From assembly GCF_016907655.1 (NCBI RefSeq), contig NZ_JAFBCL010000001.1, forward strand, positions 3,320,001 through 3,384,000: 64,000 nt of DNA, read 5' to 3'. This document shows positions 1-12,979 of this stretch, one piece after another (position 1 is the first letter of the stretch; each line of letters opens with the position of its first letter). The position numbers and the translations under genes are program-made. This DNA is from Saccharothrix algeriensis (GTDB taxonomy: Bacteria > Actinomycetota > Actinomycetes > Mycobacteriales > Pseudonocardiaceae). Below the pieces are notes generated by a model. The model was not told the origin of the DNA. It saw only the letters and a list, made by a program, of their open reading frames with translations, and made no database searches.

Positions 1-2618
<2,618 letters not shown>

Positions 2619-2664
2619 GGTTCTTCTTTCCTGTTCGCCGGCCGGGGTGGACTAGTCGGGACGC

Positions 2665-4874
<2,210 letters not shown>

Positions 4875-5501
4875 TCACCCATAGGTGTCACGGGGGCCGC
4901 GGCCGGGGACGTGCCTGGGGCCGTAGCGCCAGCTCGGGGCCGCCGGGCCCTGCACCTTGAGCCGCAGGACGACCCCGTGGCCGACCCCGGCGGCGATGCG
5001 CTGGAGCAGTTCGCGCTGCAGCAGCCGCAGCTGGGTCGCCCACGCCGTCGAGTCGGCCTGCACGGTCAGCTCGCCGTCGGCGAAGGCGACCGGCTGCGCG
5101 TGCTCGGCCAGCTCCTCGCCGACCAGCCGGCCCCACCGCGCGAACACCTGCCCGCCCGCCAGCCGCTCGGTCCAGCCCCGGTCCGCGGCGACCCGGGAGG
5201 CGAGCCGGCCCAGCGGCTGGGGGTCGCGGTCGTCGGGGCCCGGACCGGACCAGCGGCGCCGGCGCCGGCGCGCCCCGGCGCCCGGCGCACTCCGGCGGAC
5301 GGCGCGCGAGCCGCGCTCCCGGGCCGACGCCCGCGCCGCCTCGAGGGCCGCACGGGCCAGGTCCGCTCCACGCGGCCCGTCCCCTGCCACCGCTTCGGGT
5401 GTGGATATGTCCCCTTCAGGGGACGAGTTATCCACACCATCCACAGGGTTGTCCCCAGTTGTGCGTGGAGTTACACCCGATTGGGGGGTTTCATCAGGCA
5501 C
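4875..5501 (-). CDS. dciA: DciA/DUF721 replication protein
   Basis: Actinobacterial DciA (DUF721) homologue, 208 residues; this family helps load the replicative helicase in bacteria lacking DnaC. The C-terminal core reads [28 protein letters not shown] then [23 protein letters not shown], typical of DUF721. The N-terminal 90 residues are a disordered, Arg-rich linker (GARRRRRR). The likely start is GTG at 5501, which overlaps the recF stop codon and gives translational coupling; the longer frame upstream is only the antisense-of-frame of recF. Its position between recF and gyrB is the usual one in this phylum. Confidence 0.9.
   Translation of the reverse strand: MPDETPQSGVTPRTTGDNPVDGVDNSSPEGDISTPEAVAGDGPRGADLARAALEAARASARERGSRAVRRSAPGAGARRRRRRWSGPGPDDRDPQPLGRLASRVAADRGWTERLAGGQVFARWGRLVGEELAEHAQPVAFADGELTVQADSTAWATQLRLLQRELLQRIAAGVGHGVVLRLKVQGPAAPSWRYGPRHVPGRGPRDTYG
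5428..5436 (+). promoter_or_regulatory. Perfect DnaA box inside dciA
   Basis: TTATCCACA, the canonical DnaA box, lies in the 5' end of dciA, with a weaker CATCCACAG 3 bp on. A short inverted repeat (GTCCCC-TTCA-GGGGAC, 5409-5424) is adjacent. It is about 3.6 kb from oriC and could titrate DnaA or regulate dciA; the function is inferred. Confidence 0.6.
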
Positions 5502-6714
5502 GGTGGACCTCCCCGTCACGGACCTCGAACCGGGCGCCCGACAGTTCCTCGGGCACGTCCTCGGCGACCGCCGCGGTGATGAGCACCTGCTCCGCGCCCG
5601 CCGCCACCTTCGCCAGCTGCCGCCGCCGGCCGCGGTCCAGCTCGGCGAACACGTCGTCGAGCACGAGCACCGGCTCGGCGCCCTCCGCGCGCAGCATCTC
5701 GTAGCCGCCGAGGCGCAGCGCCAGGGCGAACGACCACGACTCCCCGTGGCTGGCGTAGCCCTTCGCCGGCAGGTCGCCCAGCGCCAGTTCGAGGTCGTCG
5801 CGGTGCGGGCCGACCAGGCACACGCCCCGCTCGATCTCCTGCCCGCGCACCCGCCGCAGCTCCGCCAGCAGCGCCTCCTCCAGCGCCGCCCGGTCGGGCA
5901 CGCCCCGGTCGGGCACGCCGGGAGCGGGCTCGCCGGCGGGAACCCCGTCCGGAGAAGCCCCGCCCAGGGAGGCCCCACCCGGGGAGGGCTCGCCGGCGGG
6001 GGGCCCGCCCGGGAAGGCTTCGCCCAGGCTCGACCGGTACGCCAGCCGGGCCGGCCGCGACTCGGGGGCGACGTCGGCGTAGGACCGGGCCACGTGCGGC
6101 GCGATGTCCGCCACCAGCTCCAGCCGGCCCGCCAGCAGCTCCGCGCCGTGCCGGGCCAGGTGCCCGTCCCACACCTCCAGCGTGCCCAGGTCCGCCGAGC
6201 GCACCGACCGCAGGCTCTTCAGCAGCGCGCCGCGCTGCCTGAGCACCCGGTCGTAGTCGCCGCGCACCCCCGCGAACCGCGGGTACCGGCTGGTCAGCAG
6301 CTCGTCGAGGAACCGGCGCCGCTCACCGGGGTCACCGCGCACCAGGGCCAGGTCCTCCGGCGCGAACAGCACCGTCCGCAGGATGCCCAGCACGTCGCGC
6401 GGGCGCGGCACCGGGCCGCGGTTGACCCGCGCCCGGTTCGCCCGGCCCGCGGTGATCTCCAGCTCGACCAGCAGCTCGCGGCCCTCGTTGACCACCGCCG
6501 CGCGCACCACCGCGCGCGGCGCGCCGTGCCGGATCAGCGGCGCGTCGGTGGCGACCCGGTGCGAGCCGAGGGTGGCCACGTAGCCGAGCGCCTCGACCAG
6601 GTTCGTCTTGCCCTGCCCGTTGCGGCCGACCAGCACGCTCACCCCCGGCTCGAAGGCCAGGTCCGCCTGCTCCCACGACCTGAAGTCCGCGACTTGCAGG
6701 TGCCGGACGTACAA
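5494..6714 (-). CDS. recF: DNA replication and repair protein RecF
   Basis: SMC-like ATPase that loads RecA at gaps through RecFOR, 406 residues. Walker A GRNGQGKT is at residues 30-37, [13 protein letters not shown] opens the protein, and a Walker B-like [12 protein letters not shown] lies near the C-terminus. Between residues about 232 and 275 is a Gly/Pro/Ala-rich low-complexity insert ([17 protein letters not shown] and so on) in the arm domain, which looks like expanded 7-10 residue repeats. Start ATG at 6714, 3 nt after the gnd stop. The stop codon overlaps the dciA GTG start. Confidence 0.96.
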   Translation of the reverse strand: MYVRHLQVADFRSWEQADLAFEPGVSVLVGRNGQGKTNLVEALGYVATLGSHRVATDAPLIRHGAPRAVVRAAVVNEGRELLVELEITAGRANRARVNRGPVPRPRDVLGILRTVLFAPEDLALVRGDPGERRRFLDELLTSRYPRFAGVRGDYDRVLRQRGALLKSLRSVRSADLGTLEVWDGHLARHGAELLAGRLELVADIAPHVARSYADVAPESRPARLAYRSSLGEAFPGGPPAGEPSPGGASLGGASPDGVPAGEPAPGVPDRGVPDRAALEEALLAELRRVRGQEIERGVCLVGPHRDDLELALGDLPAKGYASHGESWSFALALRLGGYEMLRAEGAEPVLVLDDVFAELDRGRRRQLAKVAAGAEQVLITAAVAEDVPEELSGARFEVRDGEVHRA

Positions 6715-6717
6715 CGC

Positions 6718-7632
6718 TCAGCTCTGCGTGCTGCCGGAACCGGAAGAGGGACCGGCAGCCTGCACGGCGTGGCCGCCGAACTGGTTGCGCAGCGCGGCGA
6801 CCGCGCGCATCGCGGGCGAGTCCTCCTGGCGCGAGGCGAACCGGGCGAACAGCGCCGCGGAGATCACCGGCGCGGGCACCGCGTGGTTGATCGCCTCCTC
6901 GACGGTCCACCGGCCCTCGCCCGAGTCCTCCACGTGGCCGCGCAGGTCGTCCAGCTCCGGGTCCGACTCCAGCGCGCGCACCAGCAGGTCCAGCAGCCAG
7001 GACCGGACGACCGTGCCGCGCTGCCACGCCTTGATCGTCGCCGGCACGTCGGCCACCAGCTCCGAGGCTTCCAGCAGCTCGAAGCCCTCGGCGTAAGCCT
7101 GCATCAGGCCGTACTCGATGCCGTTGTGGACCATCTTCGCGAAGTGGCCCGCGCCGACCTTGCCCGCGTGCGCGAAGCCCTCCGCGCGCGGGCCCTCCGG
7201 CCGCAGCGCGTCGAAGATCGGCATCGCGCGCTCGACGTCCTCGGGCGCGCCGCCGACCATCAGGCCGTAGCCGTTCTCCAGGCCCCACACCCCGCCGGAC
7301 ACGCCGGCGTCGACGTAGGAGATCCCCTTCGCGCCCAGCGCCTCGGCGTTCCTCGCGTCGTCGGTGAACCGCGAGTTGCCGCCGTCGATCACCAGGTCGC
7401 CCGCGTCGAGCAGCTCCCCCAGCTCGGCGACGGTCTGCCGGGTGATCTCACCGGCCGGCACCATCACCCACACCACGCGCGGCGCGGCGAGCCTGCCCAC
7501 CATGTCGGCGAGCGAGCCGGCGTCGGTCACGTCCGGGTTGCGGTCGTAGCCGACGACCTCGTGACCGGCGCGGCGGATCCGCTCGCGCATGTTGAAGCCC
7601 ATCTTGCCGAGACCGACGAGTCCGAGCTGCAC
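6718..7632 (-). CDS. gnd: 6-phosphogluconate dehydrogenase, decarboxylating, short type
   Basis: Oxidises 6-phosphogluconate to ribulose 5-phosphate and CO2 in the pentose phosphate pathway. 304 residues, so it belongs to the short GndA/YqeC-like class rather than the 470-residue type. N-terminal Rossmann motif GLVGLGKMGFNM, substrate-binding DGGNSRF and DAGVSGGVWGLENGYGLMVGG, and catalytic KMVHNGIEYG are present. Start is GTG at 7632 behind GGGAGAG. It sits between dnaN and recF, a placement conserved in actinobacterial origins and presumably one operon with them. Confidence 0.93.
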   Translation of the reverse strand: MQLGLVGLGKMGFNMRERIRRAGHEVVGYDRNPDVTDAGSLADMVGRLAAPRVVWVMVPAGEITRQTVAELGELLDAGDLVIDGGNSRFTDDARNAEALGAKGISYVDAGVSGGVWGLENGYGLMVGGAPEDVERAMPIFDALRPEGPRAEGFAHAGKVGAGHFAKMVHNGIEYGLMQAYAEGFELLEASELVADVPATIKAWQRGTVVRSWLLDLLVRALESDPELDDLRGHVEDSGEGRWTVEEAINHAVPAPVISAALFARFASRQEDSPAMRAVAALRNQFGGHAVQAAGPSSGSGSTQS

Positions 7633-7661
7633 GGTCGTTCTCTCCCCTGGTTCGTGGTTGA

Positions 7662-8798
7662 TCAGCCGGGCAGGCGCACGGGCATGAGCAGGTAGAGGTA
7701 GCCCGGCGCCACGTTTCCATCCTCGTCCACCGGCTTGAGCAGCGCCGGTCGGCTGGGCGTGGTGAAGGACAGGTGCGCCCTCGGGGTGCGCACGGCCTGG
7801 AGGCCCTCCAGGAGGTAGGTCGGGTTGAACGCGATGGTGACCGGGTCGCCCGTGTAGTCGACCTGGAGCTCCTCCTCCGCGCTGCCCTCGTCGTCGCCGC
7901 CGGCGGACAGCCGCAGCGCCGAGTCGACGAACTCCAGCCGGACCTGCGTGCCGCGCTCGGCGACCAGCGACACGCGCTTGATCGCCTGCACCAGCGAGTC
8001 GACCTCGATCACGGCCGCGGCCGAGTGCTCGGTCGGCAGCAGCTGGCGGTACTTCGGGAAGTCCGCGTCGAGCAGCCGGGTGGTGGTCCGGCGGCCGGTG
8101 CCGGACAGGCCCAGCAGCCCGTCGTTGGCCGCCAGCGACAGCTCGACCTGCGCGCCGGACGCGCCGAGCGTCTTGGCGGAGTCGTTGAGGGTCTTGGCCG
8201 GGACGAGGACGGCGACCTCGCCCAGCGTCTCGTCGGGCTCCCACGGGAACTCGCGCATCGCCAGCCGGAACCGGTCGGTCGCGACGAGGGTCAGCCTGCC
8301 CTCGCCGATCTCCAGCCGGACGCCGGTCAGCATCGGCAGCGTGTCGTCCCGGCCGGCCGCGACGGCGACCTGCGAGACGGCCTCGCCGAACACCTCGCCG
8401 GGCAGCCGGCCCGCGAGCTGCGGCATGGCCGGCAGCTGGGGGTAGTCCTCCACCGGCATGGTGGGCAGGGAGAAGCGCGCCGAGCCGCAGCTGATCGTCA
8501 TGCGGGAGCCGTCGACCGCGATCTCGACGGGGTGGTTGGGCAGCGCCTTGGTGATGTCGGCGAGCAGCCGCCCGGAGACCAGCGCCTTGCCGCCGTCCGC
8601 GATCGTGGCCGGCACGCCGCACTGGGCGGACACCTCGTAGTCGAAGCCGGACACGGTGAGCGCCTCGCCGGACCCGTCCTCCGCACCGGCATCGAGCAGC
8701 ACACCACCGAGCACCGGCACCGGCGGCCGGGACGGCAGGCTGCGCGCGACCCAGGCGACGGCGTCGGCCAGGCCGTCGCGCTCGACGCGGATCTTCAT
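7662..8798 (-). CDS. dnaN: DNA polymerase III beta subunit (sliding clamp)
   Basis: Ring-shaped clamp that tethers DNA polymerase, 378 residues and the full family length. Starts [30 protein letters not shown] and ends [12 protein letters not shown], the usual clamp terminus. ATG at 8798 has a GAGAGGA ribosome-binding site. The reading frame extends further upstream without homology, so that part is excluded. It is the first gene left of oriC, followed by gnd, recF and dciA in the same direction. Confidence 0.97.
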   Translation of the reverse strand: MKIRVERDGLADAVAWVARSLPSRPPVPVLGGVLLDAGAEDGSGEALTVSGFDYEVSAQCGVPATIADGGKALVSGRLLADITKALPNHPVEIAVDGSRMTISCGSARFSLPTMPVEDYPQLPAMPQLAGRLPGEVFGEAVSQVAVAAGRDDTLPMLTGVRLEIGEGRLTLVATDRFRLAMREFPWEPDETLGEVAVLVPAKTLNDSAKTLGASGAQVELSLAANDGLLGLSGTGRRTTTRLLDADFPKYRQLLPTEHSAAAVIEVDSLVQAIKRVSLVAERGTQVRLEFVDSALRLSAGGDDEGSAEEELQVDYTGDPVTIAFNPTYLLEGLQAVRTPRAHLSFTTPSRPALLKPVDEDGNVAPGYLYLLMPVRLPG

Positions 8799-9012
8799 GA
8801 GGCGTCCTCTCTCATTCCTCAAGTCGGCACGAGCCGCAACAGCGGGCGTTGCGGTGGGGTTCGGGGAGCCGCGGCCCTCGCCGGATCGCTTCGACCGGCC
8901 CGACCCTCGGCACGAGGGCTCCACCGTAGAGCGTCGGGGAGCACTTCGTCACGTCGGGGCCACCCCTGGGCGCCGCCCGGGGCGGAGCCCTGTCCCCGGG
9001 CTCGACCCCCGC

Positions 9013-9060
9013 CTGTTTTTTCTTTGTTCATCTCTTCAAGGGAAGACAACAGCAACAGCA
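9013..9060. other. T-rich candidate DNA-unwinding element
   Basis: In a window of about 74% GC, positions 9013-9045 hold a T-rich pyrimidine tract (TGTTTTTTCTTTGTTC) followed by an A-rich AAGACAACAGCAACAGCAG run. It directly precedes the abutting DnaA boxes at 9069-9086, the arrangement expected of an origin melting site. The role is inferred. Confidence 0.5.
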
Positions 9061-9068
9061 GTAGGGGC

Positions 9069-9086
9069 TGTGGACAGTGTGGACAA
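9069..9086 (-). promoter_or_regulatory. Two abutting DnaA boxes in oriC
   Basis: On the minus strand TTGTCCACA (9078-9086, a perfect actinobacterial consensus) is followed with no spacing by CTGTCCACA (9069-9077). Weaker boxes lie at 9121-9129, 9192-9200 and 9313-9321 (7 of 9 matches). Together they mark the DnaA assembly region. Confidence 0.85.
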
Positions 9087-9140
9087 CCGCCGTTCCCGCT
9101 GCTCGCCGCCCGTCCGGAGGTGTGGATGGACAGGGGGGCG

Positions 9141-9258
9141 CACCCGGGGACAACTCGGCGTCCCCGGGGAGAACTACCGAGGTGCTCCGTTCGGTCCACA
9201 GATCGGCCGAGTTGTCCCCGGGTGCATCCCCGGGTGTGGGCCGAGTTGTACCCGGGTG
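9141..9258. repeat. Three related 18-bp repeats in oriC
   Basis: CCGAGTTGTCCCCGGGTG occurs at 9207-9224, as an exact inverted copy at 9141-9158, and with one change (TTGTACCC) at 9241-9258. Each unit fuses a degenerate DnaA-box-like TTGTCCCCG with the CCCGGGTG motif repeated elsewhere in oriC. An extra CCCGGGTG is at 9229-9236. Confidence 0.8.
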
Positions 9259-9541
9259 TTGCACAGGCTGATCGTGGCCTGGATCTCCCCCGATCGGCGA
9301 CTTCGCGACGCCTGTGGACGGGTTCGTCGCCCCCGGTTCACCTGGGGCCCGACCCGCGGCGCCGGGGTTCGCGGACCGCGCGGCGGCGTTCCGGGCGGCG
9401 GTCGGGCGGTGTCCCGCGGGTGGTCGGCGCCGGTGCCGCGCGGGCCTGGTCGAGGGCGATCAAAGGCCCCCGGCGGTGGAATCGCGGGGTCGGCCGGCGG
9501 TCCTCGGCGGCCCGCCCGCCGGTCGGGGGCCGCCGCGCGCG

Positions 9542-9631
9542 CCCGGGTGCGGACGCCGGTCGCACCCGGGTGTCGGCGCGGCACCCGGGTGCGGGCGACG
9601 GCCCCCGGGTGCGCGGAGGAGTCCCCGGGTG
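9542..9631 (+). repeat. CCCGGGTG motif array
   Basis: Five direct copies of CCCGGGTG start at 9542, 9565, 9584, 9604 and 9624, spacings of 23, 19, 20 and 20 bp, close to two helical turns. Two of them form CACCCGGGTG palindromes. With four more copies at 9141-9258, nine occur in 500 bp, well above the rate expected even at this GC content. Confidence 0.75.
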
Positions 9632-10002
9632 CGTCAGGCCCGGCGGCAGCCCGCGCGACACCGCGGAGCCGACGGCGACGGCATCGCCGGCGCGGGCGGT
9701 GGCGCGGAGGTGGCGGCGCGGGCGGTGGCGTGGGCGGTGGCGTGAAGGTGGCAGTGCGGGGGTGGCGGTGCGGGCGTCGCCGGTGCGGGGGTGGTGGTGC
9801 GGGGTGGCGGTGGCGACGTGCGCGTCGGCGCGGCTCGGGCCGGCGGGCGGCCCGCGGGTGTCGGGGCGGGCCGAGGAGCGGCGCGTCCGGCGGGGCACAG
9901 GGCCGCCGCCCGCTCGAACGGGGTGCTCGCCGGGCCCGCCGCGGCTCGGGCGGGGGCGATCGAGTGCCCGGCGCGGGCCGGGCGAGGGTCGGACGGGGAC
10001 CC

Positions 10003-10123
10003 GGCGCACTCCGGGTGAGGGCCGGGCGCACTCCGGGTGAGGGCCGGGCGCACTCCGGGTGAGGGCCGGGCGCACTCCGGGTGAGGGCCGGGCGCACTCC
10101 GGGCGCACTCCGGGTGAGGGCCG
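10003..10123. repeat. 22-bp tandem repeats downstream of dnaA
   Basis: Four perfect tandem 22-bp units beginning GGCGCACTCCGGGTGAGG (10003-10090), an 11-bp half unit (10091-10101), and another full unit (10102-10123). They lie just beyond the dnaA stop in oriC and do not encode a plausible protein. Confidence 0.9.
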
Positions 10124-10133
10124 GGTGAGGGTC

Positions 10134-10196
10134 GGGCGAGGGGCGAGGGGCGAGGGGCGAGGGGCGAGGGGCGAGGGGCGAGGGGCGAGGGGCGAG
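10134..10196. repeat. Heptamer GGGCGAG repeated nine times
   Basis: Nine uninterrupted copies of GGGCGAG end 2 bp before the dnaA stop codon. The strand is purine-rich and strongly asymmetric, a slippage-prone microsatellite. It could form unusual DNA structure or terminate dnaA mRNA; neither is shown. Confidence 0.9.
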
Positions 10197-10198
10197 GG

Positions 10199-11743
10199 TC
10201 AGGGGGTGTGGCGGGCCCGCTGCTTGATCCGCGACGTCAGCTCCTGCACCTGCTCGTACACGCGCCGCCGCTCGGCCATCTCCTTGCGGATCTTCTTGTC
10301 CGCGTGCATGACCGTCGTGTGGTCGCGACCGCCGAAGGTCTGCCCGATCTTGGGCAGCGACAGGTCCGTCAGCTCCCGGCACAGGTACATCGAGATCTGC
10401 CGCGCCTGGGCCAGCACCTTCGTCTTGCCCGGCCCGCACAGGTCGTCGATGGTGACGCTGAAGAACTCCGCCGTCACCGCCATGATGGTCGGGGCGGTGA
10501 TCTCCGGCGCGTGCGAGTCCGGGATGAGGTCCCGGAGCACTATCTCCGCCAGCTGCACGTCGACCGGCTGGCGGTTGAGGGACGCGAACGCCGTCACGCG
10601 GATGAGGGCGCCCTCCAGCTCGCGGATGTTGCGCTCGATCCGCGCCGCGATGAACTCCAGCACCTCGGCGGGCGCGGCCAGGCGGTCCTGGGCGGCCTTC
10701 TTGCGCAGGATCGCGATGCGCGTCTCCAGCTCCGGCGGCTGGATGTCGGTGATCAGGCCCCACTCGAACCGGGTGCGCAGCCGGTCCTCCAGCGTCTCCA
10801 GCCGCTTGGGCGGTCGGTCGGAGGACACGACGATCTGCTTGTTGGAGTTGTGGAGGGTGTTGAACGTGTGGAAGAACTCCTCCTGCGTCCCCTCCTTGCC
10901 CTCCAGGAACTGGATGTCGTCCACCAGCAGCACGTCGATGTCCCGGTACCGCCGCTGGAACGCGACCTTGCGGTCGTCGCGCAGGGAGTTGATGAAGTCG
11001 TTCGTGAACTCCTCCGTCGACACGTACCGCACCCGCATCCCGGGGAACAGCCGCTGCGCGTAGTGCCCCACCGCGTGCAGCAGGTGCGTCTTGCCCAGCC
11101 CGGACTCGCCCCAGATGAACAGGGGGTTGTAGGCGCGGGCCGGCGCCTCGGCGACCGCCACCGCCGCCGCGTGGGCGAAGCGGTTGGACGCGCCGATGAC
11201 GAAGGTGTCGAAGTTGTACTTCTCGTTCAGCCTGGTCTGGGAGGACGCCGGGTTCGCGGGCCGGGTGAACGGCGTCCCGCTCGGCGCGCCGCCGCCGAAG
11301 GTCGGCCAGATCTCGGTGACGGCGGCGAGCGCGTCGCCCTCCTCGTCGACCTCTTCGTCGGTCTCCTGCTCCTCGCCGACCAGCGGCAGCTCCGGCGCGG
11401 CGCCGTTGGCGACGACGGCCACCGGGACCGGCGGGACGGCGGGCACCGGGATGGGCGTGGTCGGCGGGCCGTTGAGCGGCTCCGGCGAGTCGACCTTCAC
11501 GGCCAGCGACACGGCGCGCCCGAGCCGGCGGGACAGCGCGGCCGTGATCGGCTCGCGCAGCGCCCGCTCGATCGCCTCCTTGGCGAAGTCGGACGGCGCG
11601 GCCAGCAGCGCGGTGCCGTCGAGCAGGCCGATGGGGCGGGTCACGCGCATCCAGGCGCGTTGCTGCGGTGACAGCGTGCTGGCGGCCAGCTCCTGCACGA
11701 CCTGCTCCCACACTCGGCCCAGGTCGACCTGGTGGTCGGACAC
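10199..11743 (-). CDS. dnaA: Chromosomal replication initiator DnaA
   Basis: AAA+ initiator that binds DnaA boxes and melts oriC, 514 residues. Domain I runs from [16 protein letters not shown]. Domain II (about residues 85-165) is Pro/Ala-rich and then acidic ([15 protein letters not shown]). Domain III has Walker A GESGLGKT (212-219) and Walker B LLVDDIQ (272-278). Domain IV has the signature [14 protein letters not shown] from residue 471. Start is GTG at 11743 behind a strong GGGAGGGGAG; the in-frame extension upstream is not homologous. A DnaA box 100 bp upstream suggests autoregulation. Confidence 0.97.
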   Translation of the reverse strand: MSDHQVDLGRVWEQVVQELAASTLSPQQRAWMRVTRPIGLLDGTALLAAPSDFAKEAIERALREPITAALSRRLGRAVSLAVKVDSPEPLNGPPTTPIPVPAVPPVPVAVVANGAAPELPLVGEEQETDEEVDEEGDALAAVTEIWPTFGGGAPSGTPFTRPANPASSQTRLNEKYNFDTFVIGASNRFAHAAAVAVAEAPARAYNPLFIWGESGLGKTHLLHAVGHYAQRLFPGMRVRYVSTEEFTNDFINSLRDDRKVAFQRRYRDIDVLLVDDIQFLEGKEGTQEEFFHTFNTLHNSNKQIVVSSDRPPKRLETLEDRLRTRFEWGLITDIQPPELETRIAILRKKAAQDRLAAPAEVLEFIAARIERNIRELEGALIRVTAFASLNRQPVDVQLAEIVLRDLIPDSHAPEITAPTIMAVTAEFFSVTIDDLCGPGKTKVLAQARQISMYLCRELTDLSLPKIGQTFGGRDHTTVMHADKKIRKEMAERRRVYEQVQELTSRIKQRARHTP

Positions 11744-11831
11744 CTCTGCGCTCCCCTCCCCTCGGTGTGACTCCCCCGCGGCCCGTTCCCCCTGGGGGGA
11801 ACCACCGCGCGTGGACACGGAGAATAGAGGC

Positions 11832-11851
11832 ATCCACAGAGTTATCCACAA
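11832..11851 (+). promoter_or_regulatory. DnaA boxes in the dnaA-rpmH divergent region
   Basis: TTATCCACA (11843-11851, perfect) with a weaker CATCCACAG at 11832-11840, about 100 bp upstream of the dnaA start in the dnaA-rpmH intergenic region. The usual reading is DnaA autoregulation and/or a second origin box cluster. Confidence 0.75.
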
Positions 11852-12045
11852 CTGTGCACGAATGCGCGTCGGAGTGCAGCGGCTCCCCTCCACCGCTCCC
11901 CGAGCGCCGGCGCGGCGGGTGGCGACCTCGGCGCCGGCCACGGCAGCCGCGAGGGCAGCACGCTAACAAGGTGCGGGCCGGGCCACAAGGCGCGGGTCGC
12001 CGCAAGCGCTTTCCCCGCCCGGCCACCGCCGCAGGCCACCCCGAT

Positions 12046-12075
12046 TTGAGTCCGGCGCCCGGGGCTGCGTACCCT
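12046..12075 (+). promoter_or_regulatory. Putative rpmH promoter
   Basis: TTGAGT (12046-12051) and TACCCT (12070-12075) separated by 18 bp, about 90 nt upstream of rpmH and facing right. A housekeeping-type promoter for the rpmH-rnpA-yidD-yidC-jag series. Confidence 0.55.
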
Positions 12076-12166
12076 GGACCGGTCTCCGCTTGCGAGGCGT
12101 GCTCTTGGCGCGCGCCCATGGACCCGCCGGGGACGACCACAGACGTTAACCACCGGGAGTCCGACC

Positions 12167-12310
12167 GTGAGCAAGGGTAAGCGCACCTTCCAGCCCAACA
12201 ACCGCCGCCGCGCGAAGACGCACGGCTTCCGGCTGCGTATGCGCACCCGTGCCGGTCGCGCCATCCTGGCCGCGCGCCGCAGCAAGGGCCGCAAGCAGCT
12301 GTCCGCCTGA
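12167..12310 (+). CDS. rpmH: 50S ribosomal protein L34
   Basis: 47-residue basic ribosomal protein, [20 protein letters not shown] through [20 protein letters not shown] to KGRKQLSA, matching L34 along its length. GTG start at 12167 with GGGAG upstream. It is the first gene of the rightward cluster, 13 nt before rnpA. Confidence 0.96.
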   Translation: MSKGKRTFQPNNRRRAKTHGFRLRMRTRAGRAILAARRSKGRKQLSA

Positions 12311-12323
12311 TCGCCGCAGCGCC

Positions 12324-12710
12324 GTGCTCCCGCCGGCCAACCGGCTGACCCGCAGCCAGGACTTCGGCCTGGTGGTCCGCCGAGGCCGCCGGGCCGGCCG
12401 GCCCAGGCTGGTCGTGCACGCCCTGCTGCCGTCCCCGGCCCTGCCCCAGGGCGCCGAGGGCGGCCGAGCCCCGTCGGCACAGCCCACCTTGGACCCGTCC
12501 AAGGTGGGCTTCGTCGTGAGCAAGGCCGTGGGGAACTCGGTGGTCCGGCACCGGGTGAGCCGCCGGCTGCGGCACGTGGTGCGCGACCGGCTCGCCGCGC
12601 TCCCCGCCGGCACGTCGCTCGTCGTGCGCGCGCTCGCGCCGGCGGCGGCGGCCTCCAGCGCCGAACTGGGCGAGGACCTCGACGCCGCGCTGCGCAGGCT
12701 GCTGCGATGA
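12324..12710 (+). CDS. rnpA: Ribonuclease P protein component
   Basis: Protein subunit of RNase P, which trims tRNA 5' ends; 128 residues. [20 protein letters not shown] at the start, then [25 protein letters not shown], which contains the RNR-type RNA-binding helix. The start is taken as GTG at 12324, because earlier in-frame codons overlap rpmH. About 20 residues ([20 protein letters not shown]) form an insert between the first strand and the core, as is common in actinobacteria. Its stop overlaps yidD. Confidence 0.94.
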   Translation: MLPPANRLTRSQDFGLVVRRGRRAGRPRLVVHALLPSPALPQGAEGGRAPSAQPTLDPSKVGFVVSKAVGNSVVRHRVSRRLRHVVRDRLAALPAGTSLVVRALAPAAAASSAELGEDLDAALRRLLR

Positions 12711-12976
12711 CCGACCGCGTGAGCCCCGTGACGCGGGTGCTGCTGCTGCCGATCCGCTTCTACCGGCGGTTCATCTCCCCCGCGTTGCCCCCGACCTGCC
12801 GTTTCCACCCGAGTTGCAGCACCTACGCGGTGGAGGCGCTGACCGTCCACGGTCCGCTGCGCGGCTCCTGGCTGGCCATCCGCCGGCTGGGCCGCTGCGG
12901 GCCCTGGCACCCTGGTGGCCTGGACCCCGTTCCGCCGAGGCGGACCACGGTCCCCGACCTTCCTGCCGAGGAGTAG
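12707..12976 (+). CDS. yidD: Membrane protein insertion efficiency factor YidD
   Basis: 89-residue YidD/Haemolytic family protein that aids YidC-dependent membrane insertion at the inner face of the membrane. Shows the family core [29 protein letters not shown] and [15 protein letters not shown] overlaps the rnpA stop by four bases, and yidC starts 3 nt later. Confidence 0.95.
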   Translation: MTDRVSPVTRVLLLPIRFYRRFISPALPPTCRFHPSCSTYAVEALTVHGPLRGSWLAIRRLGRCGPWHPGGLDPVPPRRTTVPDLPAEE

Positions 12977-12979
12977 CCA

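Larger units (their letters stand above)
8799..10198. other. Chromosomal replication origin region (oriC)
   Basis: 1.4-kb non-coding gap between dnaN and dnaA, the standard actinobacterial oriC position. It contains clustered DnaA boxes around 9069-9321, a T-rich stretch near 9013-9045, three related 18-bp repeats (9141-9258), a CCCGGGTG array (9542-9631), a very G-rich plus strand (9690-9830) with possible G-quadruplex tracts, and tandem repeats next to dnaA (10003-10196). Frames in this stretch are repeat-derived and show no protein homology. Confidence 0.92.

Noticed and set aside
10003..10196. CRISPR array at the dnaA 3' end
   Set aside because: Units are contiguous with no unique spacers and there are no cas genes; they are simple tandem repeats.
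9174..12575. 1133-codon open frame over oriC and dnaA on the minus strand
   Set aside because: It runs through the tandem repeats and in a different frame from dnaA; only repetitive Pro/Arg peptide and no homology.
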